The notes: generated from the letters alone by a model not told the origin. A stretch of DNA of 64,000 nt from Sphingobacterium sp. UBA7855 (GCA_002500745.1 DLST01000018.1:625863-689862), one strand, 5' to 3'; counted from the first letter of the stretch, positions 54,071 to 62,688 are shown. A program made the numbers and translations.

Positions 54071-54445
54071 CTAATCCCAGTTTAATGCTTTTTTCTTGAT
54101 CACATAGATAAAGCCTAATAAAAGAAGTCCCATGAAAATAAACATCTCTATCAAGCCTTGAAATCCCATATCACGAAAGTTTACAGCCCATGGGTACATA
54201 AAAATGACCTCAACATCAAATATCACAAATAGGATAGCCACCAAGAAATATTTGATAGAGAACGGCTGCCTCGCATTACCGATCACTTCTATTCCTGACT
54301 CAAAAGCTCCAAGCTTGTTTTCTGTGCGGACCTTTGGTCCGATAAGATGTGTAATAATTATCGTACTTACTCCAAATCCCACAGCTACTAAAAGCTGTAT
54401 AAATATCGGCAAGTAGTCTATCGGCATACTATTGGCTTGCTCCAT
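54071..54445 (-). CDS. nuoA: NADH-quinone oxidoreductase subunit A
   Basis: First gene of the nuo operon. The 124-residue membrane subunit has three helices, with [23 protein letters not shown] (about 42-64), quoted in part, as the conserved loop after helix 1 and [15 protein letters not shown] near 74. The ATG at 54445 is used; an in-frame ATG six codons on is possible. The promoter lies about 30 bp upstream. Confidence 0.95.
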   Translation of the reverse strand: MEQANSMPIDYLPIFIQLLVAVGFGVSTIIITHLIGPKVRTENKLGAFESGIEVIGNARQPFSIKYFLVAILFVIFDVEVIFMYPWAVNFRDMGFQGLIEMFIFMGLLLLGFIYVIKKKALNWD

Positions 54446-54476
54446 CTCAACTAAAATTTATATTGGTAACTATCTT

Positions 54477-54506
54477 TAAATATAGAGATTCCATGGTAAA
54501 AAACAA
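54477..54506 (-). promoter_or_regulatory. Promoter of the nuo operon
   Basis: On the minus strand a TTG (54506-54504), exactly 19 nt, then TATATTTA (54484-54477), one base from the -7 consensus TAnnTTTG. The nuoA ATG is 31 bp further on. It sits directly behind the terminator of the TPR gene. Confidence 0.7.
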
Positions 54507-54509
54507 AAC

Positions 54510-54540
54510 AAAAAAGGCGTAGATATTACTATCTACGCCT
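54510..54540 (-). terminator. Terminator of the TonB/TPR operon
   Basis: An 11-bp perfect stem (54515-54525 with 54530-54540, core GGCGTAGAT) with loop TTAC. On the minus strand a T-rich run follows (A residues from 54515 leftward). It lies 24 bp past the stop of the TPR gene and separates that operon from nuo. Confidence 0.9.
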
Positions 54541-54564
54541 AATTTAGAATGATTTTACTTAAGC

Positions 54565-56364
54565 TTACTTTAGACCTTCCAAGTAACCTTTAACAGCTTC
54601 GTTCGCTGGGTCTATAGCTAATACTTTTTGGAAACTTTCCTTCGCTTTAGGAAGATCTTGTTTCACATAATAGTAAAGACCGATATACGTATTTGCATCG
54701 ATTAAATAATTCTTATTTTTCTCTTGTGCACCGCGTTGATTGATTGTTTCAATCAATTTTTGGAATGACGCTACGAAATCACCTTTTGGTTGTTCCAAAT
54801 TATCCGCCGTCAATGCTGCAAAAGCTTTGTAATAAAGCGCATTGATCAAATATTTATCCTGTGCTTCTTTATTATCAGTAGTTTCGATTACAGTCAAGAA
54901 TGTCTGAGCTTTTTGTAAATCAGCAATCGCTTTATCTCTAAGTTCCTGATTAACTACAACTTGCTCTTCATTTTTACTAGCTGCATCTTCTTTAGCACCT
55001 ATTTGATAGTATGCTTCACCAGCATAATAATTTGCATCATACAAATATGTTTTATTATCTGTGTAAGACGCTACCAGTTCGAAAAGAGAGGCCGCTGTCT
55101 GCAATTCTTGCTCTTGATATTTAGCAAACGCCAGCTCTGCTGTTTCGCCCAAAAGCTCCTTGTCTAAATCAATTGCTTTTTTAATATCAGCAATACCTTT
55201 TTGGATATTTGCCGTATTTTCTGCCGTTAACACTGGTGCTGCTGTGGCCGTGCTATCTGCACCACCTTCTGCATGCTTTGGACTATTAGCAGCGATTTCA
55301 GACATACCCAAATACATATAATCCAATGGAATTACACGATCTTTCTCCATTTTACTGAACATCTGATTCAAATACTCCAATGCTTTTGGATAATCTTTAG
55401 CTTTTTGGAAAGCGATATAACCTAAGTACCGGTAGATTTTTGGATCTACGGAAGGATTTTGTGCTAACTCCTCCGAAACTACCTTCAAATCGTCGTACTG
55501 ACGTGCATATACAAGGAAATCGGCGTAACGAATTTTTGCTTCCAACGAGTTATCACCAGCAACTTCAAGATATTTCTTATATTGCTCAACACCCTTTTTA
55601 TTTAACTCAACATATTTTTCATCAGAAGTACCTGGCAATCTTGACCATTGGTTGTAAGTCTCAGCTAACTCACGATAGGTGGGAGCATAGGTTGGCGTCT
55701 CCGCCGCAATAGCTTCCAATTGCGTGATGGCTTCATCAAAAGCTTGTGCACCCCGTACAATTACCGCTTGTCCTACTTTAGCTTGAACGGAATTTGGATC
55801 GATATCCGTAGCGTCACCATAGCTTGTATAAGCCAAAGATCCCTCTTTCAATCCGCGATACGCATCACCTAACGCGATAGGAATAGCAACATCCTTCTTG
55901 TTTTTTTCCTTCGCCTGTGTTAGATATTCTAACGCTTTTGCATAATCAGGTTCAGGTGCATTAATATATGCACGACCGATCTCCAATAATGGCTCATAAT
56001 CCTTTTTACCCAATTTTGCCGTTGCCAAAGCGAATTTAGATTCCGCACTTGCCTTATCCTTTTTCATTAAGTCAACATAACCCAAACCTACATTATTAAT
56101 TGTAGCCTTTGGATCAGCGGCCAAACCTTGGTTGAAAATCGTAGCGGCAGAATCCGCTCTGTCGTTTACCAAATAAATTTGACCCAAATAGAAATAATTA
56201 TCTCCATTCTTAGGTTGCTTAGTCACTAACTGTTGAAGGATAGTTTTCGCTTTACCATAATTTTCAGCCTCGATGGCTGCTCTAGCATCTTTCAAACTTT
56301 GTGCACTTACTGTGCCCACAGATCCGGCCAATAAAAGACTAAATAATAATTTGCTGTTTGTCAT
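54565..56364 (-). CDS. Exported tetratricopeptide-repeat protein
   Basis: A 599-residue protein with a signal peptide (residues 1-21, ending VSAQ). TPR units run through most of the length: the first near 27-100 (AENYGKAKTILQQLV, GDNYFYLGQIYL), others near 145-250 and 305-350, and the last at the C-terminus (DLPKAKESFQKVLAIDP). No lipobox Cys is seen, so it is probably periplasmic. It is the last gene of the exbB-exbD-exbD-tonB operon, 25 bp after the PstS-like gene, and would form protein contacts in the envelope. Its partner is unknown. Confidence 0.85.
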   Translation of the reverse strand: MTNSKLLFSLLLAGSVGTVSAQSLKDARAAIEAENYGKAKTILQQLVTKQPKNGDNYFYLGQIYLVNDRADSAATIFNQGLAADPKATINNVGLGYVDLMKKDKASAESKFALATAKLGKKDYEPLLEIGRAYINAPEPDYAKALEYLTQAKEKNKKDVAIPIALGDAYRGLKEGSLAYTSYGDATDIDPNSVQAKVGQAVIVRGAQAFDEAITQLEAIAAETPTYAPTYRELAETYNQWSRLPGTSDEKYVELNKKGVEQYKKYLEVAGDNSLEAKIRYADFLVYARQYDDLKVVSEELAQNPSVDPKIYRYLGYIAFQKAKDYPKALEYLNQMFSKMEKDRVIPLDYMYLGMSEIAANSPKHAEGGADSTATAAPVLTAENTANIQKGIADIKKAIDLDKELLGETAELAFAKYQEQELQTAASLFELVASYTDNKTYLYDANYYAGEAYYQIGAKEDAASKNEEQVVVNQELRDKAIADLQKAQTFLTVIETTDNKEAQDKYLINALYYKAFAALTADNLEQPKGDFVASFQKLIETINQRGAQEKNKNYLIDANTYIGLYYYVKQDLPKAKESFQKVLAIDPANEAVKGYLEGLK

Positions 56365-56389
56365 AATCTATTTTTGTACTATTTATTAT

Positions 56390-57328
56390 CTATTTAATAT
56401 AACTTTCATCTCTAATAATGATCTCACGCCCAGGCATTGTAGCTGGAACCAATCCCGCTTTCAAAACGATACGCTGTCCGCGATCGCCTGTCAAAAAAGC
56501 ACTAAAACCTAAACCTAAGCCCATATTCGGCTGATAATTCATAATGTAGACAGGCCTCACAAAGGGGTATACGCCATCGGCGATAGTCGATTGAGATGGT
56601 CTATAGAAATTGACCTTTTCACCCCCTGGATCACTACTTCCGATGCTCAATGTACGAATTTTCTCCAATAAATTCGAATTTTTTTCTACAGCTTTCAGAT
56701 ACCAATTGTACCCAATCACACCCACTGTATTCGCATTCTCACTGACATATTTCATCACTTCTTCACTATCCTTCATTGCAGAAACAGCTTTCGGATCAAT
56801 TTTGTTTAATTTGAAATAATCTTTCAAATAACGCAGTGTACTCGAATTTGCATTATCAAAGATCAAGCGTTGCCCTGCTAAATTACCTTCCAACAAAGAC
56901 TTAACGTCTTTTTGCGACATAATAGTATCTTTACTATACCGATTATTGATCAGTACAACTGCATCGGAAGCTATTTGGAAGACTTTCGGCTGAATACCGC
57001 GCTTCTGAAAATAGCTACCTTCCTGGTTCGTCAACTTTCTCGTCAATACAACCACATAAGCTGAATCAGAAAGCAAGGCATTTACCGCTTTAATCTCGGG
57101 CCTGGCGATCAATTCCAAACTTGAGTTTGGGTATGAACTTTCAAAAACATCGGCAGATTCTTGGATGATAGGCAACAAAGTCTGATCAACAATAACCGGA
57201 AGTTTACCCGTTAGAATATCCTCTCCTTCCTTTGTACTCTTCGTTTTATTTTTGCACGAAACAAATACTCCCATACAGATGCCTAGCATCATAAGAACCA
57301 TTTTATATTTTCTCATACGATACATCAT
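56390..57328 (-). CDS. PstS-like periplasmic-binding lipoprotein
   Basis: A 312-residue lipoprotein; the signal ends at Cys25 (FVSCKNK). The rest is a type II solute-binding fold of the phosphate-binding (PstS-like) family: LPVIVDQTLLPIIQESADVFE near 41, then VVVLTRKLTNQE, a FDNANSSTLRYL segment near 155 (the anion-binding loop of PstS has a similar S-S-T), and VGVIGYNWY near 200. No pstC, pstA or pstB lies nearby. It is in the TonB operon between a small membrane protein and the TPR protein. Binding of phosphate is possible but unproven. Confidence 0.8.
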   Translation of the reverse strand: MMYRMRKYKMVLMMLGICMGVFVSCKNKTKSTKEGEDILTGKLPVIVDQTLLPIIQESADVFESSYPNSSLELIARPEIKAVNALLSDSAYVVVLTRKLTNQEGSYFQKRGIQPKVFQIASDAVVLINNRYSKDTIMSQKDVKSLLEGNLAGQRLIFDNANSSTLRYLKDYFKLNKIDPKAVSAMKDSEEVMKYVSENANTVGVIGYNWYLKAVEKNSNLLEKIRTLSIGSSDPGGEKVNFYRPSQSTIADGVYPFVRPVYIMNYQPNMGLGLGFSAFLTGDRGQRIVLKAGLVPATMPGREIIIRDESYIK

Positions 57329-57403
57329 AAAATAAGACAGTTTAAATAAAGAATAGTTTAACTTTTGAAGAGAGAGTTGGTTAAAACTAAAAGAAAGAGG
57401 CGC

Positions 57404-57643
57404 TTAATTAAAATTATTTTGCCAAAGCCGTACAAACCGCATAAATGAATACAGAATCAATACGACGCCAAAAATTGTTTTGTAAGTTGGATTAATTTCA
57501 ATCGGAAAATTGTCCCAGAATATAATCAAAAGGCCCAAAACAAAATAAAAGCCAAACATGAAAAGTCCTAAAATAGACAGAAACCGCTTCAGAGGCGATT
57601 TCTGTCTATAATTTGAACTATTACTAGAATTAAAATTTGTCAT
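57404..57643 (-). CDS. Small two-helix membrane protein in the TonB operon
   Basis: A 79-residue protein, hydrophilic at first (Asn/Ser-rich residues 1-15), with two hydrophobic helices at about 20-43 and 55-72. I recognise no named family. It starts one base after the tonB stop, so it is almost certainly co-translated, and the PstS-like gene follows. It may help assemble the TonB complex, but nothing in the sequence proves that. Confidence 0.75.
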   Translation of the reverse strand: MTNFNSSNSSNYRQKSPLKRFLSILGLFMFGFYFVLGLLIIFWDNFPIEINPTYKTIFGVVLILYSFMRFVRLWQNNFN

Positions 57644-57644
57644 T

Positions 57645-58532
57645 CTAATTTTGAAGGTTCAATCGAATTGGTAAAGTATACGCTACACGAACTGGACGAC
57701 CATTTTGAATTCCCGGTTTCCATTTCTTCGCTTTCTTAAGCAACCTAACGGCTGCATCGCCAGTACCATATTTCAAATCACGTTTGATATTGATGTCTGT
57801 TAAGCTACCATCTTTTTCTACAACGAAGGATACCTCAACAACACCATTTACACCATTTTCTGTTGCCGCTGCTGGATACTCGTAGTTTGACCCAACCCAA
57901 GACATAAATGCTGCCATACCACCGATAGGTGTTGGTTGAACCTCAATGGCATTAAATGGAAGAATTTCATCTCCATTACCATTCGGATCTCCTTTTGCAG
58001 CACCAGTGATCGCACCATCTTGTTTCTTTGAACCGAATTCGCCACGTGCAACCGAAGTACCTGTCGGACTACCTTTCAAAGTAATACGCGCTGGAGTTTT
58101 ATTTGGATCCTTCAATTCTTCCTGAGAAGCAACTTCTTCTACAACTTTGTTAGCAGGAGCTACTTTAGGTTCAGGGAAACGAACCAAATCCTCTTTTGGT
58201 ACATCCATGGCCACTTGTTGAGGTTTTTCTTCCGGTTCTTGTGGAAGTGGCTCCTCTTCTGGTGGTTCTGGTGGCTTGATTTCTTCAAGGTCTTCCAACG
58301 TAACTTCGGTTACAGCCGGAGGTGCCTCAACAGCTTTCTTCGGGAACAGCTTACTTCCAAACACACTAAGGAAACTAGCTATGGCTACAATGCCGATAAC
58401 GACAAGAAGCCCCCTGTTAGTCGCTTTGGGCGCAAGTTTGCGAAGCTCGTAAGCTCCATACTCCCTGTTACGGCCCTGAAAAACGACATCAAGCCATTCT
58501 TTCTTAAAAATATCTAATTTTGACCCTATCAT
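57645..58532 (-). CDS. tonB: Energy transducer TonB
   Basis: A 295-residue periplasm-spanning protein. A short cytoplasmic part with WLDVVFQGRNREYGAYELR (about 13-31, typical of Bacteroidota TonB) is followed by one helix (about 41-59), then a Pro/Glu-rich spacer (about 75-135) and the C-terminal TonB domain (about 215-295) with YPAAATENGVNGVVEVSF and the final barrel-contact strands. It passes proton-motive energy from ExbB/ExbD to outer-membrane receptors such as the SusC at 14327. It lies 31 bp after the second exbD. Confidence 0.94.
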   Translation of the reverse strand: MIGSKLDIFKKEWLDVVFQGRNREYGAYELRKLAPKATNRGLLVVIGIVAIASFLSVFGSKLFPKKAVEAPPAVTEVTLEDLEEIKPPEPPEEEPLPQEPEEKPQQVAMDVPKEDLVRFPEPKVAPANKVVEEVASQEELKDPNKTPARITLKGSPTGTSVARGEFGSKKQDGAITGAAKGDPNGNGDEILPFNAIEVQPTPIGGMAAFMSWVGSNYEYPAAATENGVNGVVEVSFVVEKDGSLTDINIKRDLKYGTGDAAVRLLKKAKKWKPGIQNGRPVRVAYTLPIRLNLQN

Positions 58533-58563
58533 TTTATTTTAGTTTTATGTGTCAATCTAATAA

Positions 58564-59121
58564 CTAATCATTATAGATATTGTCACGTTTTAACACTTCG
58601 ACTTCTTCTGGTGTAATCTTTCCGATCATATAGCGTTTAACGTCTACAATTTTCATCTCGTCAAGAATATCAACTAGATTGCGCTGTGTACATTTTTCAC
58701 TAGGACGTATGATTACAATCATGTCTTTACCGCCTGAAACGCGAGGTACATAAGCCTTTTTCTCCATCAAGACCTTACGGATTCCATCTGCGCCATAACC
58801 AGCAACAGTAGGACCTTCGATCGGATTAGCTACTTGACCATATACCCACGAGACTTTATTGTCAGAACCCAATAAAATTGTAAGGGAACGATTATCTGCC
58901 GTAAGCAGTTCATCGCTTTGTTGTTCTTTAATTTTATTTTTGTCTGGCATAGCCACATCCATTGCCTGCGGTTTATTTAAGGACGTGGTCAACATGAAGA
59001 AGGTAATCAACAAGAATGCCAAATCTACCATGGCTGTAAGGTCTACCTTACCCCCATTTTTCTTGGATCTAACTTTCCCGCCTTTTCCTTTTTTACCACT
59101 ATCCTGATTTAATTCTGCCAT
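58564..59121 (-). CDS. exbD: ExbD/TolR-family biopolymer transport protein (second copy)
   Basis: A 185-residue inner-membrane protein. A Lys-rich cytoplasmic start is followed by one helix (about 30-46, VDLTAMVDLAFLLITFFML) that holds the proton-carrying Asp33, then a periplasmic domain. It differs clearly from the other ExbD 25 bp upstream (different N-terminus and shorter periplasmic part). Two ExbD paralogues before tonB are common in Bacteroidota. Confidence 0.92.
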   Translation of the reverse strand: MAELNQDSGKKGKGGKVRSKKNGGKVDLTAMVDLAFLLITFFMLTTSLNKPQAMDVAMPDKNKIKEQQSDELLTADNRSLTILLGSDNKVSWVYGQVANPIEGPTVAGYGADGIRKVLMEKKAYVPRVSGGKDMIVIIRPSEKCTQRNLVDILDEMKIVDVKRYMIGKITPEEVEVLKRDNIYND

Positions 59122-59145
59122 CGTTTGTTCTTATTAAATCGTCAA

Positions 59146-59808
59146 TTATTTGTCCTCAGCACGCATGCCTGTTATGAAACTAAATTTGTTTTGCTTTTGA
59201 TTACGCAATGTTTCAATAACTAAATTAACCGAAGGATACTTCTCATTCGCATCTGCTTTGATAGCCATCTTCAAAGGCCCAGGGTGCACGAAGTTTTTAT
59301 CCGATGCCTCCTTTTCCTTATTTACTTCTTCGGCGGCTAGTCGGGCATTTTGAACCCAATAATACAGCTCATTTGAAGTATTCTCTGTACTATCAACCGG
59401 GATACCAGTTTGCACGCCTTTTTCTGTACGCTTACTTCCATCCAAGGCCAATAAACCCTTCAATTTAGACATTGGTACACCAAAGTTTTCCATCAATTTG
59501 AAACGATCGTAATCTTCTTGCGAAAAGCCAACGCCATACTTTGCTGACATTCTTTCTAGTGCTTTTACGCGAACCTGTTGATCAGTCGTACCGAAGAAAA
59601 CTTTACCTTGATCGCCTATTGTGATCATACCTACATTTGAATCAGGTAACTTATCTTTAGTAGTCGATGCTGGGGTATCCACCGTCAATGCTTCCGGTTG
59701 GCGCGCTGTCGCCGTTAAGACGAAGAACGTAAGCAGCAAGAACGATACGTCACACATCGCTGTCATGTCGATCGACGTACTGGCTCTTTTTACTTTTGCT
59801 TTACCCAT
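59146..59808 (-). CDS. exbD: ExbD/TolR-family biopolymer transport protein (first copy)
   Basis: A 220-residue inner-membrane protein with an N-terminal helix (about 19-34, MCDVSFLLLTFFVLTATA) holding the conserved Asp20, and a longer periplasmic domain than the second copy. With ExbB it forms the stator that drives TonB by proton flow. The gene is 110 bp after exbB, with no terminator between, and 24 bp before the second exbD. Confidence 0.92.
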   Translation of the reverse strand: MGKAKVKRASTSIDMTAMCDVSFLLLTFFVLTATARQPEALTVDTPASTTKDKLPDSNVGMITIGDQGKVFFGTTDQQVRVKALERMSAKYGVGFSQEDYDRFKLMENFGVPMSKLKGLLALDGSKRTEKGVQTGIPVDSTENTSNELYYWVQNARLAAEEVNKEKEASDKNFVHPGPLKMAIKADANEKYPSVNLVIETLRNQKQNKFSFITGMRAEDK

Positions 59809-59918
59809 TTTAAATTCTTCTTTTTAAATTAAAAACTCAATCTTCTATCCTATGATGATTTTAATATTTGATTTCCATAAAATAAATTTAAAAAAATCAA
59901 ATATTTTCATCACAGTTC

Positions 59919-60743
59919 TTATTTGTGGTTTGCAGCGTATGTTTGTACGATTGAGAAACCAGCTTCGTCGATAGAGTAAGTTAATTTATCGATTTTTGCA
60001 GTAAAGATGTTATACAATACGATAGCGAATGTTGATGTCGCGATACCAGTTGCTGTATTGATCAAGGCCTCAGAGATACCGTTCGCCAATTTAGCTGAAT
60101 CTGGAGCACCACCTGTTGCCAATGCCGAGAAGGCTTTGATCATACCTGTTACTGTACCCAATAGACCACATAATGTACCGATAGAAACTAATGTAGCGAT
60201 AACGTTTAAGTTTTTCTCTAACATAGGCATTTCCAATGCAGTTGTTTCTTCGATTTCTTTTTGGATTGCAATAGCCGCTTTTTCAGTGTTCACTTCAGGA
60301 TCTACAGATACTGATTTGTACTTCAATAAACCAGCTTTCACAACGTTTGCTACTGAACCTTTTTGTTTGTCACATTCAGCAATCGCTGAATCGATGTTTC
60401 CACCATTAATCAACGTTTGGATTTTACGGACAAAGTTTCCAACGTTTCCAGTACCAGAAGCTTTGTTGATAACGATAAAACGTTCTACCGAGAAAACCCA
60501 TACCATTAAGAATAAACCAAGCAAAACAGGTACGATAGCCCCAGCATGGTAAACCATTCCTAAATAGTTACCTGGATTAGGAGCATTTTCCGGATTGTTA
60601 TCAACGAAGTTAGTTGGATTACCCATCACAAATTTCCATACACAGAAACCCACGATGAAACAGATGATGATTGCAGCTTGAGCAAAGAAAGATCCTCCGT
60701 TGTTGCTCTCTTGTTTTGCAGCAGTTTTAGGTGCGTTTGCCAT
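59919..60743 (-). CDS. exbB: MotA/TolQ/ExbB-family proton channel protein
   Basis: A 274-residue inner-membrane protein. Four hydrophobic segments can be seen: about 20-38, 67-84 (VPVLLGLFLMVWVFSVERF), 175-195 (VATLVSIGTLCGLLGTVTGM) and 215-235 (INTATGIATSTFAIVLYNI). The last two are the MotA/TolQ/ExbB channel helices. The ATG at 60743 starts MANAPKTAAKQ; the longer frame runs back into AT-rich DNA with no domain. It is the first gene of the exbB-exbD-exbD-tonB operon. Confidence 0.93.
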   Translation of the reverse strand: MANAPKTAAKQESNNGGSFFAQAAIIICFIVGFCVWKFVMGNPTNFVDNNPENAPNPGNYLGMVYHAGAIVPVLLGLFLMVWVFSVERFIVINKASGTGNVGNFVRKIQTLINGGNIDSAIAECDKQKGSVANVVKAGLLKYKSVSVDPEVNTEKAAIAIQKEIEETTALEMPMLEKNLNVIATLVSIGTLCGLLGTVTGMIKAFSALATGGAPDSAKLANGISEALINTATGIATSTFAIVLYNIFTAKIDKLTYSIDEAGFSIVQTYAANHK

Positions 60744-61174
60744 TTTTCTAATTTTTAGTTTTTTACTGTTGTTTAAATATATAATGTTGTTTAAATTATA
60801 TGCACTCTTGTTCGCTTTTGAAATCAATTTGCAAAGCAAATTTAATATCTAATGTCAAATTTAAAATATTCCTCTTAAATATGTAAAAAAAATCAAATTT
60901 GTTTTTTTAAACTGAAACACCGTTAATGTGTGTTATTTTTCTCAGCAGCTCCCGTTATATAATCATTGTTTCTCGTTGCTAAATCGCTTATTCGCAATAA
61001 TTATTTTACAATGAAAGCCATTTTTTTTTTGATATGCAAGAAAATCGAAGATTTTAAATTACAAAAAGTAAGTGATTACTCATATTACCAAACAAACACA
61101 CAGTCTGCACACAAACCATACTTGCCTAATAAACAATTCATTAGATTTAATCTGCATATTGCCATAATACTTGT
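60744..61174. other. AT-rich intergenic region upstream of the exbB operon
   Basis: No convincing gene lies here. On the minus strand two identical TAAATTTG elements (60837-60844 and 60856-60863) fit the Bacteroidota -7 consensus and are 19 bp apart. Neither has a clear TTG at the right distance, so I call them only likely promoter elements. The exbB leader would be 85-110 nt. The rest is AT-rich with no stem I could support. Confidence 0.4.
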
Positions 61175-61525
61175 TTAACCACCCACCAATTTTACGCGAT
61201 ACCCCTCTTTAAGTAACAACTCGTAAATCTTTTGTTTAAACTCTCCCTGTATGATGATCTCGCCATCCTTTACAGTTCCACCCACTCCACACTTCTGTTT
61301 CAACAATTTACCTAAAATTTCCAGATCTTCGGTTTTTCCTACAAAACCTGTAATCAACGTAACAACTTTCCCTTTTCGCATTTTACGATCAAGCTGTACT
61401 TTCAAGTTTTGCTGATTCGTTGGTAAAGTATCCTGTTCCTGAAAAAAATCAGATAATTGATAATTGAAGTTATCATCTGTAGAATAGACAACCCCTTCAT
61501 AAGACTGTTTTTTATTTTTACTCAT
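61175..61525 (-). CDS. SUI1/eIF1-family translation factor
   Basis: A 116-residue protein. The C-terminal part (about 40-114) is a SUI1/eIF1 domain: LDRKMRKGKVVTLITGFVG, then LGKLLKQKCGVGGTVKDGEI and QGEFKQKIYELLLKEGYRVK. The N-terminal ~40 residues are polar. It resembles YciH of E. coli, which affects start-site choice in vitro; its role in bacteria is not settled. It lies 10 bp after the lipid-kinase gene on the same strand. Confidence 0.9.
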   Translation of the reverse strand: MSKNKKQSYEGVVYSTDDNFNYQLSDFFQEQDTLPTNQQNLKVQLDRKMRKGKVVTLITGFVGKTEDLEILGKLLKQKCGVGGTVKDGEIIIQGEFKQKIYELLLKEGYRVKLVGG

Positions 61526-61535
61526 TATCTTAATT

Positions 61536-62414
61536 TTAGCAAATTATTTTTAAGGCTTTTGGCATAATGGAAATATCCAGTTTATCTCCCAATTCGATGG
61601 GTTCCCCATCGACGTGTACCGGCGAAATCTTATCCACCTCAATCTGTATATTCTTCCCGGGAATAATCTCTACATAACTGGATTGATCTGCCGACTTGTT
61701 AAACAGATGAAAAATCATCTTTGGCAAAATATAGAGTGGAAATTTGTGCACAATACAGACATCTAATATACCATCATTGACTGAAGCTTGAGGCGCAATA
61801 TAAGCGTTATTTCCATATTGGGGAGAATTCGCTACACTGATCATAAAAGCCTGTCTTTCATACACTTTTCCATCGATGGTCAATTTGTAATGTGCAGGTT
61901 GATATTTACTGAGCACATTAAACACTGATTTCATGTATCCCAACGGTCCACGAATATTTTCATTAGCAAAATTTTCGCTCACGGACGCATCGAACCCTAA
62001 ACCAGCAATATTAAAAAATCTCCTTTCATTGATAACACCACAGTCCACCTCAATTGATTCAAAACGATTAATCCGGCGGATAGCAGCAGCTTCATTCATA
62101 GGTACCCCCAAGTAAAGCGCCAAACCGTTGCCAGAACCCTCAGGAATAATCCCCAATGGAATTCCAGACCCAACCAAAGCTGACCCCAATTCATTGATTG
62201 TTCCATCGCCTCCCACTGCTATAACCGCATCGTAACCCTCTTCGATTGCTTTCAAACCAATTTCATAGGCATGATTAGGTCTCGCAGTCTGTTGAAAAGT
62301 AGGATCAAATTTTTGTAGATCAAGCACATCCAACACCTGCTTTTTAAAGGATGTCTTGTGCTTTCCTCCTGAAATCGGATTAATAACAAACAATATTTGT
62401 TTACGTTCTGACAT
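61536..62414 (-). CDS. Diacylglycerol/lipid kinase family protein (YegS/BmrU type)
   Basis: A 292-residue cytoplasmic lipid kinase. FVINPISGGKHK near residue 9 begins the catalytic domain, AVGGDGTINELGS near 66 is the ATP-binding GGDGT loop, and PEGSGNGLALYL near 91 follows. The C-terminal beta-sandwich has AGLGFDASV near 137 and HVDGEPIE near 271. It would phosphorylate diacylglycerol or a related lipid. It is divergent from metK across 305 bp and upstream of the SUI1-like gene. Confidence 0.91.
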   Translation of the reverse strand: MSERKQILFVINPISGGKHKTSFKKQVLDVLDLQKFDPTFQQTARPNHAYEIGLKAIEEGYDAVIAVGGDGTINELGSALVGSGIPLGIIPEGSGNGLALYLGVPMNEAAAIRRINRFESIEVDCGVINERRFFNIAGLGFDASVSENFANENIRGPLGYMKSVFNVLSKYQPAHYKLTIDGKVYERQAFMISVANSPQYGNNAYIAPQASVNDGILDVCIVHKFPLYILPKMIFHLFNKSADQSSYVEIIPGKNIQIEVDKISPVHVDGEPIELGDKLDISIMPKALKIIC

Positions 62415-62538
62415 ATCCCAAAGATAGCGGAAATTACGAATTTCTTAAAATAATGTAATCTTTACCCATCTTAAAGTATATACCTATACTTTTTAAATTA
62501 AAATATAGATTTGATTTTAAATAATCCTTAAAGTATTG

Positions 62539-62546
62539 TAGCTTTG
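62539..62546 (+). promoter_or_regulatory. -7 promoter element of metK
   Basis: TAGCTTTG fits TAnnTTTG. It lies 173 bp upstream of the metK ATG and 16 bp upstream of a small leader ORF, predicting a long structured 5' leader. No certain -33 TTG is seen at 19-21 nt. Confidence 0.5.
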
Positions 62547-62562
62547 TCGCATAAAAAATAGA

Positions 62563-62688
62563 ATGTGGACTGATTTGCGTGCTGTTGCGTCACAAAAGCA
62601 ACGACAAGGAGATTGCAACCACAGTAAAAAAGTGCTAAAAACCCTTCGCTATTACGGCGCTTATCACTTTGCTGTTAATTCATTCTAG
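62563..62688 (+). CDS. Possible 41-codon leader ORF upstream of metK
   Basis: An ATG 16 bp after the -7 element opens a frame of 41 codons ending in TAG at 62686-62688. The product would start MWTDLRAV and end YHFAVNSF, with Lys and aromatic residues frequent. I recognise no family. The frame covers nearly all of the structured leader and stops exactly before the 3' strand of its closing stem. It may be a leader peptide gene, or chance; a stop-free run this long is not rare. Confidence 0.35.
   Translation: MWTDLRAVASQKQRQGDCNHSKKVLKTLRYYGAYHFAVNSF

Noticed and set aside
60007..60552. A 181-codon plus-strand open frame opposite exbB
   Set aside because: Mirror of the low-complexity ExbB coding pattern; no family match, and exbB is certain.
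60744..60839. A longer N-terminus for ExbB
   Set aside because: The extra 32 residues are Asn/Lys/Ile-rich translated intergenic DNA over the promoter area and match no ExbB.
60966..61178. A 70-codon plus-strand open frame in the intergenic region before exbB
   Set aside because: AT-rich, no family, and it runs into the end of the SUI1-like gene; no promoter seen.
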